Origin: Puccinia triticina | Taxonomy: Eukaryota > Basidiomycota > Pucciniomycetes > Pucciniales > Pucciniaceae | Direction: 5' to 3' | Length of the DNA stretch: 64,000 nucleotides | NCBI RefSeq assembly: GCF_026914185.1 | Contig: NC_070566.1 | Location: 434,001-498,000, forward strand | Shown: piece after piece, positions 22,997 through 34,650 of the stretch | How the letters are laid out: the number at the start of each line of letters is the position of its first letter | Numbering within the stretch: the stretch's first letter is position 1 | Position numbers and translations under genes: made by a program | Notes under the pieces: model-generated | The model's input: the letters and a program-made list of their open reading frames with translations, nothing else | Told to the model about the DNA's origin: nothing | The model's database searches: none

Positions 22997-25285
22997 TTAA
23001 ATTCTATGGCTTTGAAGAAAACCGGCCATGCTATCTAAAAGCTCCTGAAAAGAGGGGAGTGGAAGGTCATTCAAATGAAGTAGGTTGTGTTTTGAAGCTG
23101 CCTCTTCATACCAAAATTCAAACAGGTAGATTGAAGTCTTGCATGTCTCATTGGGCAATTGGATCCCAGGCTTATTCAATACCAATGACAAGCATTTTTT
23201 TGCGGACCCAAACAGTTCTTCTGGTGGCGTGTGATATGGAGAGCTAGTGTGAACCCAGCCAAAGATTGGCAAGCTACTTGGAGTTCCCTCGAACACAATC
23301 TTGAGGAACCATTCAATGATATCATCGTAGCTTTCCAGCACTGTGTTGGGCAGACTCTGGGATGCGATCTGGCGAATGATGCCCAGGAACGTGATGATCA
23401 GCGTGATCCTGGCATCAAGTAACTTGTTTTTGTTGTACTTTTGATGCCGCCTTGCTTCGATTCCCCTCAACCCAACAAAAAACTCCGGTTCTCCAGCAGT
23501 TGCTTTGCCTTGGGCAACTGGGATTAGGTAGAGAGGTGAATCATCCAGCTGTATTGCTTCCCTATGGAATAAATCAAACCGGCTTCTTGACACATACATT
23601 TGGAATTGTTCATCAAATGTATAATCTGAATCTTTTTGGTATAACTGGGGCCTTGTGTTTTGAGATTGATTTGATTGAATATACAAGCAGATCTGTGATT
23701 GTTTGCTGTCCATCAGTTGTAGACAGTACTTTTTCTTGAAATTCGTAATAAATGCTGCTTTCCCCGTACAACTTCTCCATCACACTTTCTCTCATTTCAG
23801 AAATCAACTTCCAATACACAGATGTGTGGTGGGGGATGTCCACACCACTAAGTGTGGGATCCAGCTTCCTTCTATACCAATATTCCAGCAAGGAAAGGGC
23901 TAGTTCAGCTTTTGAATGGCTGCTAATTAGGTGCCAGTTCCAGTCGGACAAGACGAATGAAATTTCTCTCTTGAGACTGCCAAAACTGTTTCCCAACTCT
24001 TCTGCCTCTTCCCATGTCCCCTCAAACCAACCAAATAAGGGAAGACCATCTTCAGTTTTGTCTAAGAATATCTTACCAAACCATTTCACCAAGCCTTCCA
24101 GCTTGTTTCCTGTCTGATCTCCCAAAATCTTTTGACTTGCCCCACATGAGATTGAAAGGCCATGAAAAAGGGCCAACATTTCCAGGATTTGTGCAACTTT
24201 CTTTTTTGTAGAGATCATCTTCTTCTTAGAGTTGGAGCCCTTTCCCTTAAAACCTGTTGGTTGAATCAAAAAGCTGCAATGAACCGGATGTTTTTCTTTA
24301 TGCTCTGCTTGAAATGAGATCAATTGGCAGGCTTCTCAGCTTGGTCTTTTGGAAATACTTTGGAATTGGTAACTTGTTGTTGATTTGTGTTAATTGAGCT
24401 TCAAATTCTGATGAGAAATTGCTGAGTGTTGATGATTGATCAGTCTCTCCAAGGCATGCCATCACCCATTCAAAAAATGGATCCCAAATTTCATCTAATT
24501 TGACAATTTTAAATTCCCCTAGTTTATTTTCCCATCCACCTATATTAGGTTCTTGCTTCACCATCACAGAGCTTGCTGGAGCCACCTGTTGGTTTATCCC
24601 AGCTTCTTGCCATTGGTGTTCACTCTTTAATTTCTTTTGAATGTAGAATTTAGATTCTTTGTTCTGATCTTGATCTCTTGTGTGCTTTCTCAACACTGAA
24701 AAATTTCTGGTCTGTGCAGCATCTTGTCCATCATTAATCACTAATGAGTTGGATTCAGAATCCTTTGATGCGTCTATCCCTACATTCCCCCACCCAAACC
24801 ATCCAATTAATTACAGGGTATGGAATTTGCATTGAGTTTTAGCAATAAAACTTTGACTTACTTTCCAACTTCACTTCACTATGATAGATTTGATTCACTG
24901 ATTTTTCTTGCGGCACATTACCTGAATTGGAAAAAAGTTCTTCTGGAAATACCAAATTATCCAACCAGTGTCCAGCATTCACAGATGCAACCCAATAATC
25001 AAATTGATCCATGTCAATTCATATAAACTGGAATATGAGACATTATACCTGCTTACGTTTTAAACCACCAGGGATGTTCAGTTCTGTTGGGCAGTCTTCA
25101 CTCAAAGTTTGACCTAATTCACAAAGGTTGGGTGTTGATCTACATGGGTTGGTGTCCTCATTTTTTGGGAGAGCTATTTCTGTACCAAATGGTGTGTGAT
25201 AAGAACTGATTGTGAATTTCAATTTGTGAGAAATGAGAGTGATAGTTGTTCCAAATAACCAAATCTGAATAGATTTCTTTGTCAT
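22997..25285 (-). pseudogene. LPLFGW-family copy A (unknown, putatively secreted), frameshifted
   Basis: This is one of three related copies in the window and matches no family I know. Exon 1 (25285-25057) encodes MTKKSIQIWLFGTTITLISH, a basic start plus hydrophobic segment (possible signal peptide), then ends at a GTAAGC donor shared by all copies. Exon 2 (about 24990-24850) encodes YWVASVNAGHWLDNLVFPEE but has a 1-nt deletion relative to copy C. The long last exon (about 24780-22997) has at least two more frame changes, near 24310 and near 23640. It carries the duplicated modules DGLPLFGWFEGTWEEAE...LLEYWYRRK and SLPIFGWVHTS...LFEFWYEEA. It is probably a dead copy. Upstream homology to copy B extends about 250 bp beyond the start codon. 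Confidence 0.6.
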
Positions 25286-25299
25286 TTCAATTCCAAGAA

Positions 25300-25560
25300 A
25301 ATAAGTTCTATGTGATTTTTCTTATGGGAGAAGTATATATTGGTGGGCTTGAGGAACATGCTAACCCAACCTGGTTTACACTGATTTATAACCAGGGGAG
25401 TTGGGAACTAGCTACACAAGTGATTTATATGCATGTGTGGCAATGCTACCTCACTCAGAAATGTTCAATCCAGGTGCCTTCACAGTTACATATTATCCAA
25501 CACCTTTTCAGATCAATATCACATGTTTCATAGCCCGCAGTTAAGCATGTAAAATGTCAG
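25300..25560 (-). promoter_or_regulatory. conserved 5' flank of family copy A
   Basis: This flank is similar to 32620-32880 upstream of copy B and in part to 62700-62900 upstream of copy C. Shared words include TATATTGG(T/G)GGGCTTGAGGA, TTTATAACCAGGGGAGTT and CAGAAATGTTCAATCCAGGT. The promoter was thus duplicated with the gene. Confidence 0.55.
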
Positions 25561-25739
25561 AAAAAAGCAACTAGTTGATATGGAAGAACTCATAGCTTAT
25601 CTACCTTGAATGGAAGTTGAACATTAATTTTGATGTATTCAGGTCCCATTTGTTGCATCATAATTGAGTGTCACTGCAAAAGGGGTTGCATTGGTTGCAA
25701 CCCCCCATAGTGAGGTTGAACTGGGGCAACCAATATAAA

Positions 25740-25880
25740 GGGGGAATCAAAGTTGGCCATGCACGACTTGCATGTACTTTTGAAAGTTGATGCTCAAGGC
25801 TTTTAATGAGCACCAACTTTCAAAAAAACTTTCAAGCAGGCTGGGGGGTGTAGTACAATGTGGCTTGCATGCACTTTTGA
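25740..25880. repeat. hairpin-forming spacer
   Basis: TTTTGAAAGTTGATGCTC and GAGCACCAACTTTCAAAA form a near-perfect stem (about 25774-25827). CACTTTTGAAA-type words recur just downstream. It may be the end of a small foldback element. Confidence 0.45.
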
Positions 25881-25930
25881 AACTCAGTGTTCAAGAATGA
25901 ACTTGAACACAGACTTGCAAAATTGCATGA

Positions 25931-26044
25931 GGGTCCAGATGGCCTAGCAGTAACCATCACCCACGGAAGCTCTCCCCTGCAAAGACATAGTATAATCACT
26001 TTGAAGAGAGTGATGAGTCCGGTGTTCAAATCCCGGTGGACCCA
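25931..26044 (+). ncRNA. tRNA-derived SINE-like element
   Basis: GGGTCCA at 25931 and TGGACCC ending at 26043 are perfectly complementary, like a tRNA acceptor stem. An A-box-like TGGCCTAGCAG follows the 5' strand, and a B-box-like GTGTTCAAATCC precedes the 3' strand. The T-arm looks like CCGG(G)TTCAAATCCCGG with an inserted T. At 113 nt it is too long for a standard tRNA, and no clean anticodon arm was found. It is most likely a SINE head or tRNA pseudogene. Confidence 0.5.
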
Positions 26045-26436
26045 ACCCCTGGCTGCTACCACTTCTGCCCTTGGACAACTACACACCACCCATTCAACCT
26101 TCAACCCACTTATTAGTTGTCCTATTCACATGTATAAAAAATATTCAATTTAAATACCCAATTGAATCAACCTGAAAAATGGTTGCACCCCATCCACCCC
26201 ACAAACCCACATCACAACTCATTGTCCCTAGTTGTTAAGATTACCACATCCTCTACAGAACTTGGCCCCATAGAAACAAGTACTGGAAAGAAAATAATAC
26301 CAACATAAAAATAAAAAATGCTTGTATGTAGATATCATGATATTCATAGTGTGAAATGCCAAAGGCAAAACTTACACTTTAAAAAAAAGCACATGCGAGT
26401 CGCACCTGGCCAACTTTGAAACCCCCTAATATTGGT

Positions 26437-26533
26437 CTCCCAGACCAATCTTATATCAATAGGGCCCACCAATACATTACAACAAAGGGATAATGTATCA
26501 CTAGGCCCCACCCATATAATATTGGTCTGGGAG
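26437..26533. mobile_element. 97-bp foldback MITE
   Basis: CTCCCAGACCAATCTTATAT at one end matches the reverse complement of the other end (ATATAATATTGGTCTGGGAG) with few differences, and the pairing continues inward. TGGT is repeated on both sides (26433-26436 and 26534-26537), a possible short target-site duplication. It is non-coding. Confidence 0.55.
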
Positions 26534-26744
26534 TGGTATTTATTCCTGTTTTTCTAGGGTCAGGCTTTAGGCACGCCAAAAAAATGCCGGATGCACGCCA
26601 AAAAAGGTGTGAACTCCGGACCACTCCAAGATTTTTGGAGTGGAGGATTGTTCACTCCAAAACCAGCCCCCATTTGGAGTGCCCAACCCGGCACTCCAGG
26701 CTGGTATGGAGTGAACACCCTGCCACACCAAAACCAGCCCCCCC

Positions 26745-27245
26745 TCAATGGCTGGTCTGCGCCGGCCATCGAGGGCAGTATGTACACTCAATGACCGGCA
26801 CAGGCCAGCCATTGAGGGCCGTACACTTGATGATTGGCACAGGCCAGCCATTGAGGGCAGTACACTCAATGACCGGCACAGGCCGGCCATTGAGGGCAGT
26901 ACACTCCACCCCCCTCTTGAGACTGGTCATCAAGAGGATCCCTCCCTCTTGATGACCGGTTTATCCCGCTCATCAAAAGGACAGATCCCTCTCAATGACC
27001 GGTCTATGCCAGTCATCAAGAGGGGCGTGTCCTCTCAATGACCGGTCTATGCCAGTCATCAAGAGGGGTTTGTCCTCTTGATTACCAGTACAAACTGGTC
27101 ATTGAGATGGATGGATCCTCTCAATGACCAGTCTATGCTGGTCATTGAGAGGAGTGTGTCTCTCAATGACCGGTCTTGAGAGGGGTGGGTTTGCTCAATG
27201 ACCGGCCTGTGCCAGTCATTGAGTGTACTGCCCTTGATGGCCGGT
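26745..27245. repeat. tandem array of hairpin units (TCAATGACCGGT...)
   Basis: About ten units of ~40-50 bp each contain CTCAATGACCGG and its inverted partner CCAGTCATTGAG or CCAGTCATCAAGAG. Each unit alone can fold into a hairpin. Adjacent units differ mainly in the loop (TCTATG, CACAGG, TACAAA) and in the spacer (GGGGCGTGT, GGATGGATCC). The overlapping frames reading RHRPAIEGSTLND-like repeats are by-products. Confidence 0.75.
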
Positions 27246-27249
27246 TATA

Positions 27250-28900
27250 AATTGCCCGATTTATCATATTACATTGCGCGGCCAAACGGGGCCTAAATAT
27301 TTTACATACCCAACATAGCTTTCATCATCTGTAGTTGTCATAGTACACATAACAACTCATCATTACATATCTCATTCATCATACATAGACTGCTCATCAT
27401 CACTTCATTTCAATTCATCATTACATTTCATCATTGCCCATCTTCAGACCTTGTTAAAATGACATTGTGCTCATCATGCTTTCCCCCTTGTTGTATTTCC
27501 TCACATATATACACCTCTCCAGATGTTGTATCCCCACATGCATTTTTCTACCCCATATACCCTGTATGACCTTTTTACCCCACCATTAGATTCATCTTCA
27601 TCAGTAAATATTTCACCACACCATTAGATAACATTACCATTGACAAATCTTACACACTTTCATACATACCAGAAATATATCCCCCTGAATATATCATTCA
27701 AATTTGCACATCACCTTTCATCTTTTCCCCACTACTCTTCCTCTCCTCCTCATAACCTACAGGTGCAAGTAGTCAGCTCATAGTACTAGTCAGTCTAAGA
27801 TTATAGTAGAAAAGCCACAACTTTCTTCTTTTTTCTTAGTGTTACAATCATCCCCAGCAGTATCAGTCAGGAAGGCAGCTCTTAGATCAGCATCCTTGGC
27901 ATAGCTTACATTAGTACTACTCTAGTGTAGTTATACATTTCCCTTCCCAGCTCTATTCTCCCATTTGAGTAGTCCCACACCGTTTACCTGGTTCTTTTTC
28001 ACCACATGTCAGCCTTAGAGTCAACACAGCTGACCTAAATTCTGCCTCTTTTCTACTTATAATTACATATGAAATTAATTCATATCTTTTTCATCTTAAA
28101 AGATATCATTGTTTTGACTTCATGTTCTGTTTCCTCATGCAATTTTAACCCTAGTTACAACTTACCAATTCTTTGTAACTATACTCCTTCCCTGAGTTCT
28201 TGAGTTGTGGCGCGCATGCGCAGTTGTGACGTGGCAGCGCTACCAAGCATGCCAAATCACATGTACATATGTAATTACATAAGCAAACTGTGAAAATTTT
28301 CGAAGTGATCAGGATCCCCCTTGCCTGAGGAGGATCTACAGACTTCAGCACACCAGAACTACACCCCAGATAACCCAGGATCACCTCCAAAGAGAACACC
28401 ACGCTCCCAGTATACCTACCGTCACAGGCGCCTAGGATATTGACAGTAAGTAAACTCTTTCACTGAACCTTGCTTATCCAGAGTGAAACTCTGTTGCTCT
28501 TGATTGTTTCTTCTTTTCTTCAACTCTTCCAATCATAAAAGATCAAAAGGTTATCTCTGGTTAAGACCTATAAAACCAGAGCAGAGTAGTAACCCTACTT
28601 CTGAATCCCACCAACGTTTCCTTGTTGTGAGTGGAGGCTGTTGGACTCTTCTTTGGCCTGGCACAGCTGGCATCCAACTTTTCCAGGTTGAGAATAGCCT
28701 AGATCAATTTATAAAGACTTAAAGTCTAGGCCTGATCTTCTCTTTTCTCTCTCTTTCTCTTCCTCTCTCTCAGTTTGTATTTCTTTATCCCAAGAAATCC
28801 AAACTATTCCCCCTTCTTTTCTTGTGTCCTGCTGTTACATAAGAGACACAGGCTCACACCACATTTCAACACCCGCACACGGCACCCATTGGGTGGTGTT
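27250..28900. other. non-coding, possibly LTR-derived
   Basis: Positions 27300-27900 are AT-rich with many CATCATTACAT-like words. A change of texture at 28200 (GGCGCGCATGCGCAGTTGTG), a pyrimidine tract at 28735-28775 and the AGACTTAAAGTCT palindrome near 28715 look like LTR or leader pieces. No matching second copy lies in the window, and no gene was recognised. Confidence 0.35.
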
Positions 28901-29036
28901 TGGGAATCCTTGACAACTATCACCAGGACAAAAATAGTCACTTGATGACAAGTGACATCATGCCAGCTCCAGCGGGCTACCCACCATCTAACCACATCTC
29001 CCCCCCATCAACTTACCTTTCAGAATTTCCACAGGA

Positions 29037-29985
29037 GATCCTCAGTTTTGGCTGGGCACCAGTAATCCTCATTTCTGGTCAGCTGATACTCAGCTTTGGC
29101 TCCCAGCTCATGCTCAGCTTTGGTGCCCAGCTTATGCTCAGCTTTGGTTTCCAGCTTATGCTCAGCTTTGAACTATTCCTGGCCCAGCTGATTCTCAGCT
29201 TTAGTCCAGTCATGGCTCAGCTTAGACTCAGATTAGGACTATCATTGGCCCAGCCAATACTCAGCTTTGGACCAACGGTGGGTAGTTACAATAACCATGA
29301 ATCCTCTTCTTTGGTCTTCAACTCAAAATTAGGAACCAAATAAAATATTCTGTCAGCTAGATCAAGAAGTCAGAGCTCTCCTCTAAAAATTGGTGAAAGA
29401 TTTTTCCATTTTCGTCAAAAGAATGAAGTGATATCCCTTATTCCATGTCAAATTTTGCAGTTACTAGTAACTAAGACCAGTAACTAAAAACTGAAGGTGT
29501 AATCAAGGATATCCAGTCAGTTTTTTTACAAAAATGGAAAATTATTTCACCAATTATTAGAGGAGAGCTATAACTTCTTGATCTAGCTGAAAAAAATCAT
29601 TATGTGGTTCTGAATCTTAAATTAAAGACCAAAGGAGAAAAAAAACTGATAGTAACTGTTATCGTCACTACCCACCGTTGTTTGGACCAGTATTGGATCA
29701 GCCAATTTTCAGCTTTGGATCAATCTTGGCCCAGCCAATGCTCAGCTTCTGACCACTCCTGTAACAGCTGATGCTCATCTGTGGACCAGCCTTGGCTCAG
29801 CTGATGCTTCCAAGATAATGCTCAGCTTTGGACCATTTTTGGCTAAGCTGATGCTCAGGTTTGGAATATTCTTGGTCCAACTGACACTTGGCTTTGTATC
29901 AGGTTTGGAATAGCCAATGCTCAGCTGTGTCCCAGGCTTACCCAATGCTCATCTTTGGCCCAGGCTCATTCATTGCCTACTGCCT
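29037..29985 (+). repeat. degenerate tandem repeat (GCTCAGCTTTGG)
   Basis: Imperfect 25-48 bp units share GCTCAGCTTTGG followed by a variable CCAG-containing segment. They run 29040-29272 and continue at 29690-29985. A MITE (29273-29680) is inserted in the array, so the two halves were once contiguous. The plus-strand frame 28900-29343 reads LMLSFG-type repeats and ends inside the MITE; coding is doubtful. Confidence 0.65.
29273..29680. mobile_element. 408-bp foldback MITE, hAT-like duplication
   Basis: The terminal repeats are CAACGGTGGGTAGT and ACTACCCACCGTTG. TTTGGAC precedes the element (29266-29272) and follows it (29681-29687). The next base is C on both sides, so the duplication is 7 or 8 bp, as for hAT elements. 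The arms pair over most of their length (GCTAGATCAAGAAGT and AGCTCTCCTCTAA occur inverted). Confidence 0.8.
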
Positions 29986-30315
29986 TTTTTTTGATGAGAA
30001 TCAGCTGTCCCTGGCAAAAATTTAGGATCAGCTTGAGCTGACTGTGCCACATTGAGTGCTCTGGTGCGGGCCTGCAAGCTCTACAAGTGCTGGTGGAGCA
30101 GACTTGGAGAAGCACTGGAGCAGCAATGGAGCAGAAACCAAAGCTGCATCATGTCACTTGCCATCAAGTGACTATATTTTTTTCCTGGTGTATGGGGATA
30201 TGCAGTCTTTTTGCATCAAGATGTAATTTTCAATCCAACAAGCTGTTCCTTGGAACTAAAAAGCACATGAAATATCTGGTGTTTTTGTTAAAAAGGAGTT
30301 GAACAAAGAATTTGA

Positions 30316-32612
30316 TCAAATTCTTTCCCTTTGAAGAAATTCAGAAATATTATCCAAAAGTTCCTGATAGGAGGGGAGTGGAGGACCATTCAAATTGGTC
30401 AGGTTGTATTTTGAAGTGGCCTCTTCATACCAAAATTCAAATAGTGAGATTGCAGTCTTGCAAGCATCATGGGCTGATTGCCATCCTGGTTTATTCAATT
30501 TCAATGATAAGTATTGGTGTACAGGACTAAACAATGTTTCAGGTAAATTGAGAGATGAAAATGGAACTTGAACCCAGCCAAAAATTGGTAAGCTGCTTTC
30601 AGTTTCTTTAAATAAGATCTGAATTAACCATTCAATAATATCATCAGAGCTTTCTATAAATTTATTTGGTAATGGTAGACTCTGGAACGCAATGCTGTGC
30701 ATGATACCAAGAAAACAAATTATTTGAGAGATTCTACCCTTAAGTAACTTGTTTTTATTAAGCTTTTGATCATGCCTTGCTTCAATTCCCTTCAATCCAA
30801 CAAAAAATTCATGTTTTCCAGAATTGGATCCAATTTTTGAGACTGGCATGAGGCAGAGGGGTGAACCATCCAAGCTTATTGCTACTCCATGGTACAAATC
30901 AAACCGGCTTCTCAATAAATACTTGTAGATTTTTTGTTCAAAATCTGTTCTTAATTTTTCTGGGATAACTGTGGCTTCATTTTTAAAGATTGATCTGAGT
31001 GAATAAACCAGTTGGTTTGTGATAGGTGTACTTCCATCAGTGGTATATAGTATTTTTTCTTTGGTCTTATAGATAATTCTACTCTCCTGCTTCAAATTTT
31101 CCATCACAATTTCTCTCATTTCAGAAAGAAAATTCCAAGAAATTTCTGAGTTATTGGTGATGTCAAAACCACTATGTTTCAAATTGGACAACTTCTTTTT
31201 ATACCAATGATCCAACAAGGAGAGTGCTAACTCAGATCTCTGATGGAAGCTAACTATGTGCCAGTTCCATTTGGACAAAACAATTGACATTGATTTCTTC
31301 ATGCTGCCAAATTCATCTCCAAATCTTTCTGCCTCTTCCCATGTTCCTTCAAACCAACCAAATAATGGAAGTCCATCTTCAGTCTTTTCTAAGAAGATAT
31401 TACCAAACCATTTGACCAAGTCTTCCAGCTTATTTTCTGTCTGCTCATGTCCCAAAATCTTTTTTATTGCCCCACATGAAATTGAAAGTCCATGAAACAG
31501 TACCAAAGTTTCTAGGATTTGTGAAATCTTCTCTTTTGCAGAGCCCAACTTGACTTTAAACTGTTCATGACTGACCCTAAATCCTGCTGGTTGGATCAAA
31601 AATTTGCATTTTCTTGGATGTTTTTCTTTATAATATGCCTGGAAAATCTCCATGGGTGGACTTTTCAACTTGATACTTTGGGGAGACTTTGGAATTGGTA
31701 ACTTGTTGTTAATTTTTGTTAATTTGCCTTCAAACTCTAACCAAAAATCATTGATGGTTGATGATTGATTAGTATCTCCAAGGCATACCATTGCCCATTT
31801 CAAAAGTGCATCCCAACTTTCATCTAAATTGAAAATTTTGAATTCCCCTGGGTTATGATTCAATCCACATATACTAGTATCTTTCTTCACAGAGCGTGCT
31901 GGAGCCAGCTGTTTGTGTATTCCACCTTCTTGCCATTGGGTTTCAATCTTTAATCTTTTTTGGCAGTAGAATTCAGATTCTTTGGTCTGATCTTGATCTC
32001 TCATGTGCTTCCTCAAAACTGCAATCTTTATTGTCTGTGCAGCATGGTCATCATTAAGCACTAATAATGTGGATTCAGAATCCTTCAATGATTCTATATC
32101 TTCTAAATCCCCACAGCCAGAAAATCTAATTCAGGAAAGGGTATGGAATATGAAGTTTCTAGAGTTATATCAGGAAAGGTTTAGCTTACTTTCCAGCTTC
32201 ACTTTACTATGATAGATTTGATTCATTGGTCCATCTTGGGGCACATTTCCTGAATTGAACAGGGTGTCTTATGGAAATACAAAATAATTCAACCAGTGTT
32301 TAGTGTTAAAAATTTAATCCAATAGCCAATTTCAGTCCCATCAATTCATAGAAGCTGAGATATGAGAAACCATGTTTGCTTACGTTTGGAATCAGAGGTT
32401 TTGGGTTCTGTTGGAATTTTTTGGCTCAAAGTTTGAGCTCCTAATTCACAAAGGTTGGATGGTAATATATGCAGGTTTGTGTCCTCATTTTTAGGTACAA
32501 ATATTTCTGCACCAAATGGCTTGTGATAAGAACTGCTTGTGAATTTCAATTTATAAGAAATGAGAGTGATAGTTGTTCCAAACAACCAATGCTGAAAAGC
32601 TTTCTTCATCAT
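30316..32612 (-). CDS. LPLFGW-family copy B; long intact last exon
   Basis: This is the best-preserved copy of the unrecognised family. Exon 1 (32612 or 32609 to 32385) encodes MMKKAFQHWLFGTTITLISY, a basic/hydrophobic start like a signal peptide or signal anchor, and ends at the shared GTAAGC donor. Exon 2 (about 32340-32190) is badly worn: the residues matching ASVNAGHW in copies A and C are interrupted. The last exon is open for 590 codons from the Met at 32088. It contains FNLDESWDALLKWAMVCLGD (about residue 86) and module 1, DLVKWFGNIFLEKTEDGLPL then FGW...LLDHWYKKK (about residues 220-310). Module 2 is DIIEWLIQILFKETESSLPI then FGW...LFEFWYEEA (about residues 490-570). No catalytic motif was recognised. 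Whether exon 1 still joins is unclear; a shorter protein from 32088 is possible. Confidence 0.6.
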
Positions 32613-32619
32613 TTCTATT

Positions 32620-32880
32620 TCAAGAAAATAAGTTTTATGATATTTTTCTTGTGGAGGAATTATATATTGGGGGGCTTGAGGACCAAGATAATCCAACCCG
32701 GTTGCCACTTATTTATAACCAGGGGAGTTAGGAACTAGATACATAAGTTATTTATATGCATGTATGACAATGCTACCTTGCCCAGAAATGTTCAATCCAG
32801 GTACCTCATGTTTACATATTATGCAAAAACTTTTCAGAACAATATCACATATCTCAGGGCCCGCAGTTGCTCATGTAACC
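32620..32880 (-). promoter_or_regulatory. conserved 5' flank of family copy B
   Basis: This region is co-linear with 25300-25560 upstream of copy A, including TTTATAACCAGGGGAGTT, the CAGAAATGTTCAATCCAGGT block and a terminal CCCGCAGTT word. It contains TATATATTGG and TTATTTATATGC elements that could serve as promoter sequences. Confidence 0.5.
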
Positions 32881-33405
32881 TGTCAGAAAACTTATCACTG
32901 AAAGAAAAACTTAATTCTGTGTTGCTCTGAATTGGCACTTTCTGAAGAAAAGCACAGCAGTTTCAATTTTGTAGATTTTTACACATCCAGATTGGAAACA
33001 TGCACCAGAAAATGAAGGAGCAGATCAATCTTCTTTCATGGATGTTCCAAAATGTAGAAAAAACCCAAACTGCACCTTCAGTGACGTACAAGAACTCAAG
33101 AATAATACACCCAGGGAGTACCTTGACTTTGCACCAAGGAGGGACTTTCTGCACTCTCTATAGTATAGAGTGCCAGACCACAATTTCTCTCTGCAAGTCT
33201 GACAGATGTGAACCATTTACTCATGTGTAACTTGATTGTGGGCCAGCTGTATTTTTATACTGAACTCATACTTATTTTTTCCATATTCAATCTTGCTGCA
33301 GTGTACATGCTGGTCACCAAGCGCGGCCTCTGCCAACTCAATGATCAGTTCATGCTTTTCATTGAGCCAGAGAAACCCTATCCCCTAGGCCATTCCCAGA
33401 GGCAA

Positions 33406-33719
33406 GGGTGAAACAACTATGCTAAACAATGTTAGCTCCCCTAAAACTAAATTGTAGCTGATGCTCACTAACCTTTGGAGCTATTAGCTTTAGCTGTAGT
33501 GGGGAGCCACTAAATCACACCAACACTAAAATACACTAAACTAAAGCTAATTAGTGGTTCATTCCAGCTAATCAGGGGAAACTAGTACTAAAACTACAAT
33601 TTTTAATTCAAAAAATTTTTTAGCTGTAGCTGTAGATCAGCAGGCACTGCAAGTACAAAATATTTTAGTGGTGCAAACTATGCTAATTTAGGACTAAATG
33701 CAGTGTAGTTGTTCCACCC
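33406..33719. mobile_element. 314-bp AT-rich MITE
   Basis: The ends GGGTGAAACAACTATGCTAA and AGTGTAGTTGTTCCACCC are imperfect inverted repeats. The interior repeats words such as AGCTGTAG, CTAAAACTA and TTAGTGGT. No target-site duplication could be fixed. It is non-coding. Confidence 0.55.
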
Positions 33720-34173
33720 TTTCCAGATGTATCAAACATCATCCATCCTGCCCCAAATTAAACAGTTGAGACAGTTGGTGGTCCAATAATGCCACACTCC
33801 AAATGCAAATGACACACTGATGTGATTTCCCCTTTGTCTGATGAAGGCTCCTCCATTGAAGTTATTAGTACCACTAAGGATACAACTTGGGCAAGCATAT
33901 AACAGAGTGGAAAACACCCATCTGGCACACAAGAATCAGGCCAAGTATTGAAGAAGCAAAAGAAGACCAGCAACATTTGGGAGCACTACACAAATAAAGG
34001 AAGCAGAAAGTATCAATATCCTTAAAACTATCTATATAATATGTTCTCATTGAATTCCAATCAATTTTTTATCCCTTCTTTTTAAATGTGAGGGTACCAA
34101 AGCTCAATTGCAACACTGCCATCAACAACTGGATGTAAAGAGCAGCAACGGGAAAAAACACTTATGGTGCCAC

Positions 34174-34650
34174 CAACAGTTGGCCGCTACGCTAAACTAC
34201 ACTATTTTAGCCCTAAAGTTTAGCGTAGAGGCAAAAAGCGCCAACCTTTTTTGAATAGCGTTAGGGCGCTGTTAGCGCCGCTACGCTTCGCTAATTTTCA
34301 GCGGCGCTAACAGCGTACCAATTTTTGTTTAGCGTTAGCGCTGCGCTACAGCCGCTACGCTACGCTACATTGCGCTAAGGCGCTTTTGGCGAAAAAAAGG
34401 CAATTTTTTGCCGCAAAAAACGCTTTAGCACAGCATAGCGCGCACTCTTTTGCGCCTTGCGTGCTTAGCGTTAGCGCAATCGCACGCATCTGCGCTAATG
34501 CTACACTAAAAGCTAAAATAGCTTTGCATCCTTTGCGCGTAGCGTTAGCGCAGATGCGCGCAATTGCGCTAATGCTACGCTAAAAAATAGCGCATTTGCG
34601 CTGCGCTACGCTACACTAACAGCTATGTTAGCGTAGTTGACCCACTGTTG
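34174..34650. mobile_element. 477-bp MITE rich in GCTACGCTAACGC words
   Basis: The ends CAACAGTTGG and CCACTGTTG are inverted repeats. GTGCCAC lies on both sides (34167-34173 and 34651-34657), again followed by C, giving a 7-8 bp hAT-like duplication. The interior is an irregular array of GCGCTAACGCTACGCTA in both orientations. This gives a GC-rich, CpG-dense island in AT-rich surroundings. Confidence 0.75.

Noticed and set aside
26567..27041. Frames encoding RHRPAIEGSTLND or MAGLCRSLSVLPS repeats
   Set aside because: They are translations of the hairpin array in several frames on both strands, with no start context or domain.
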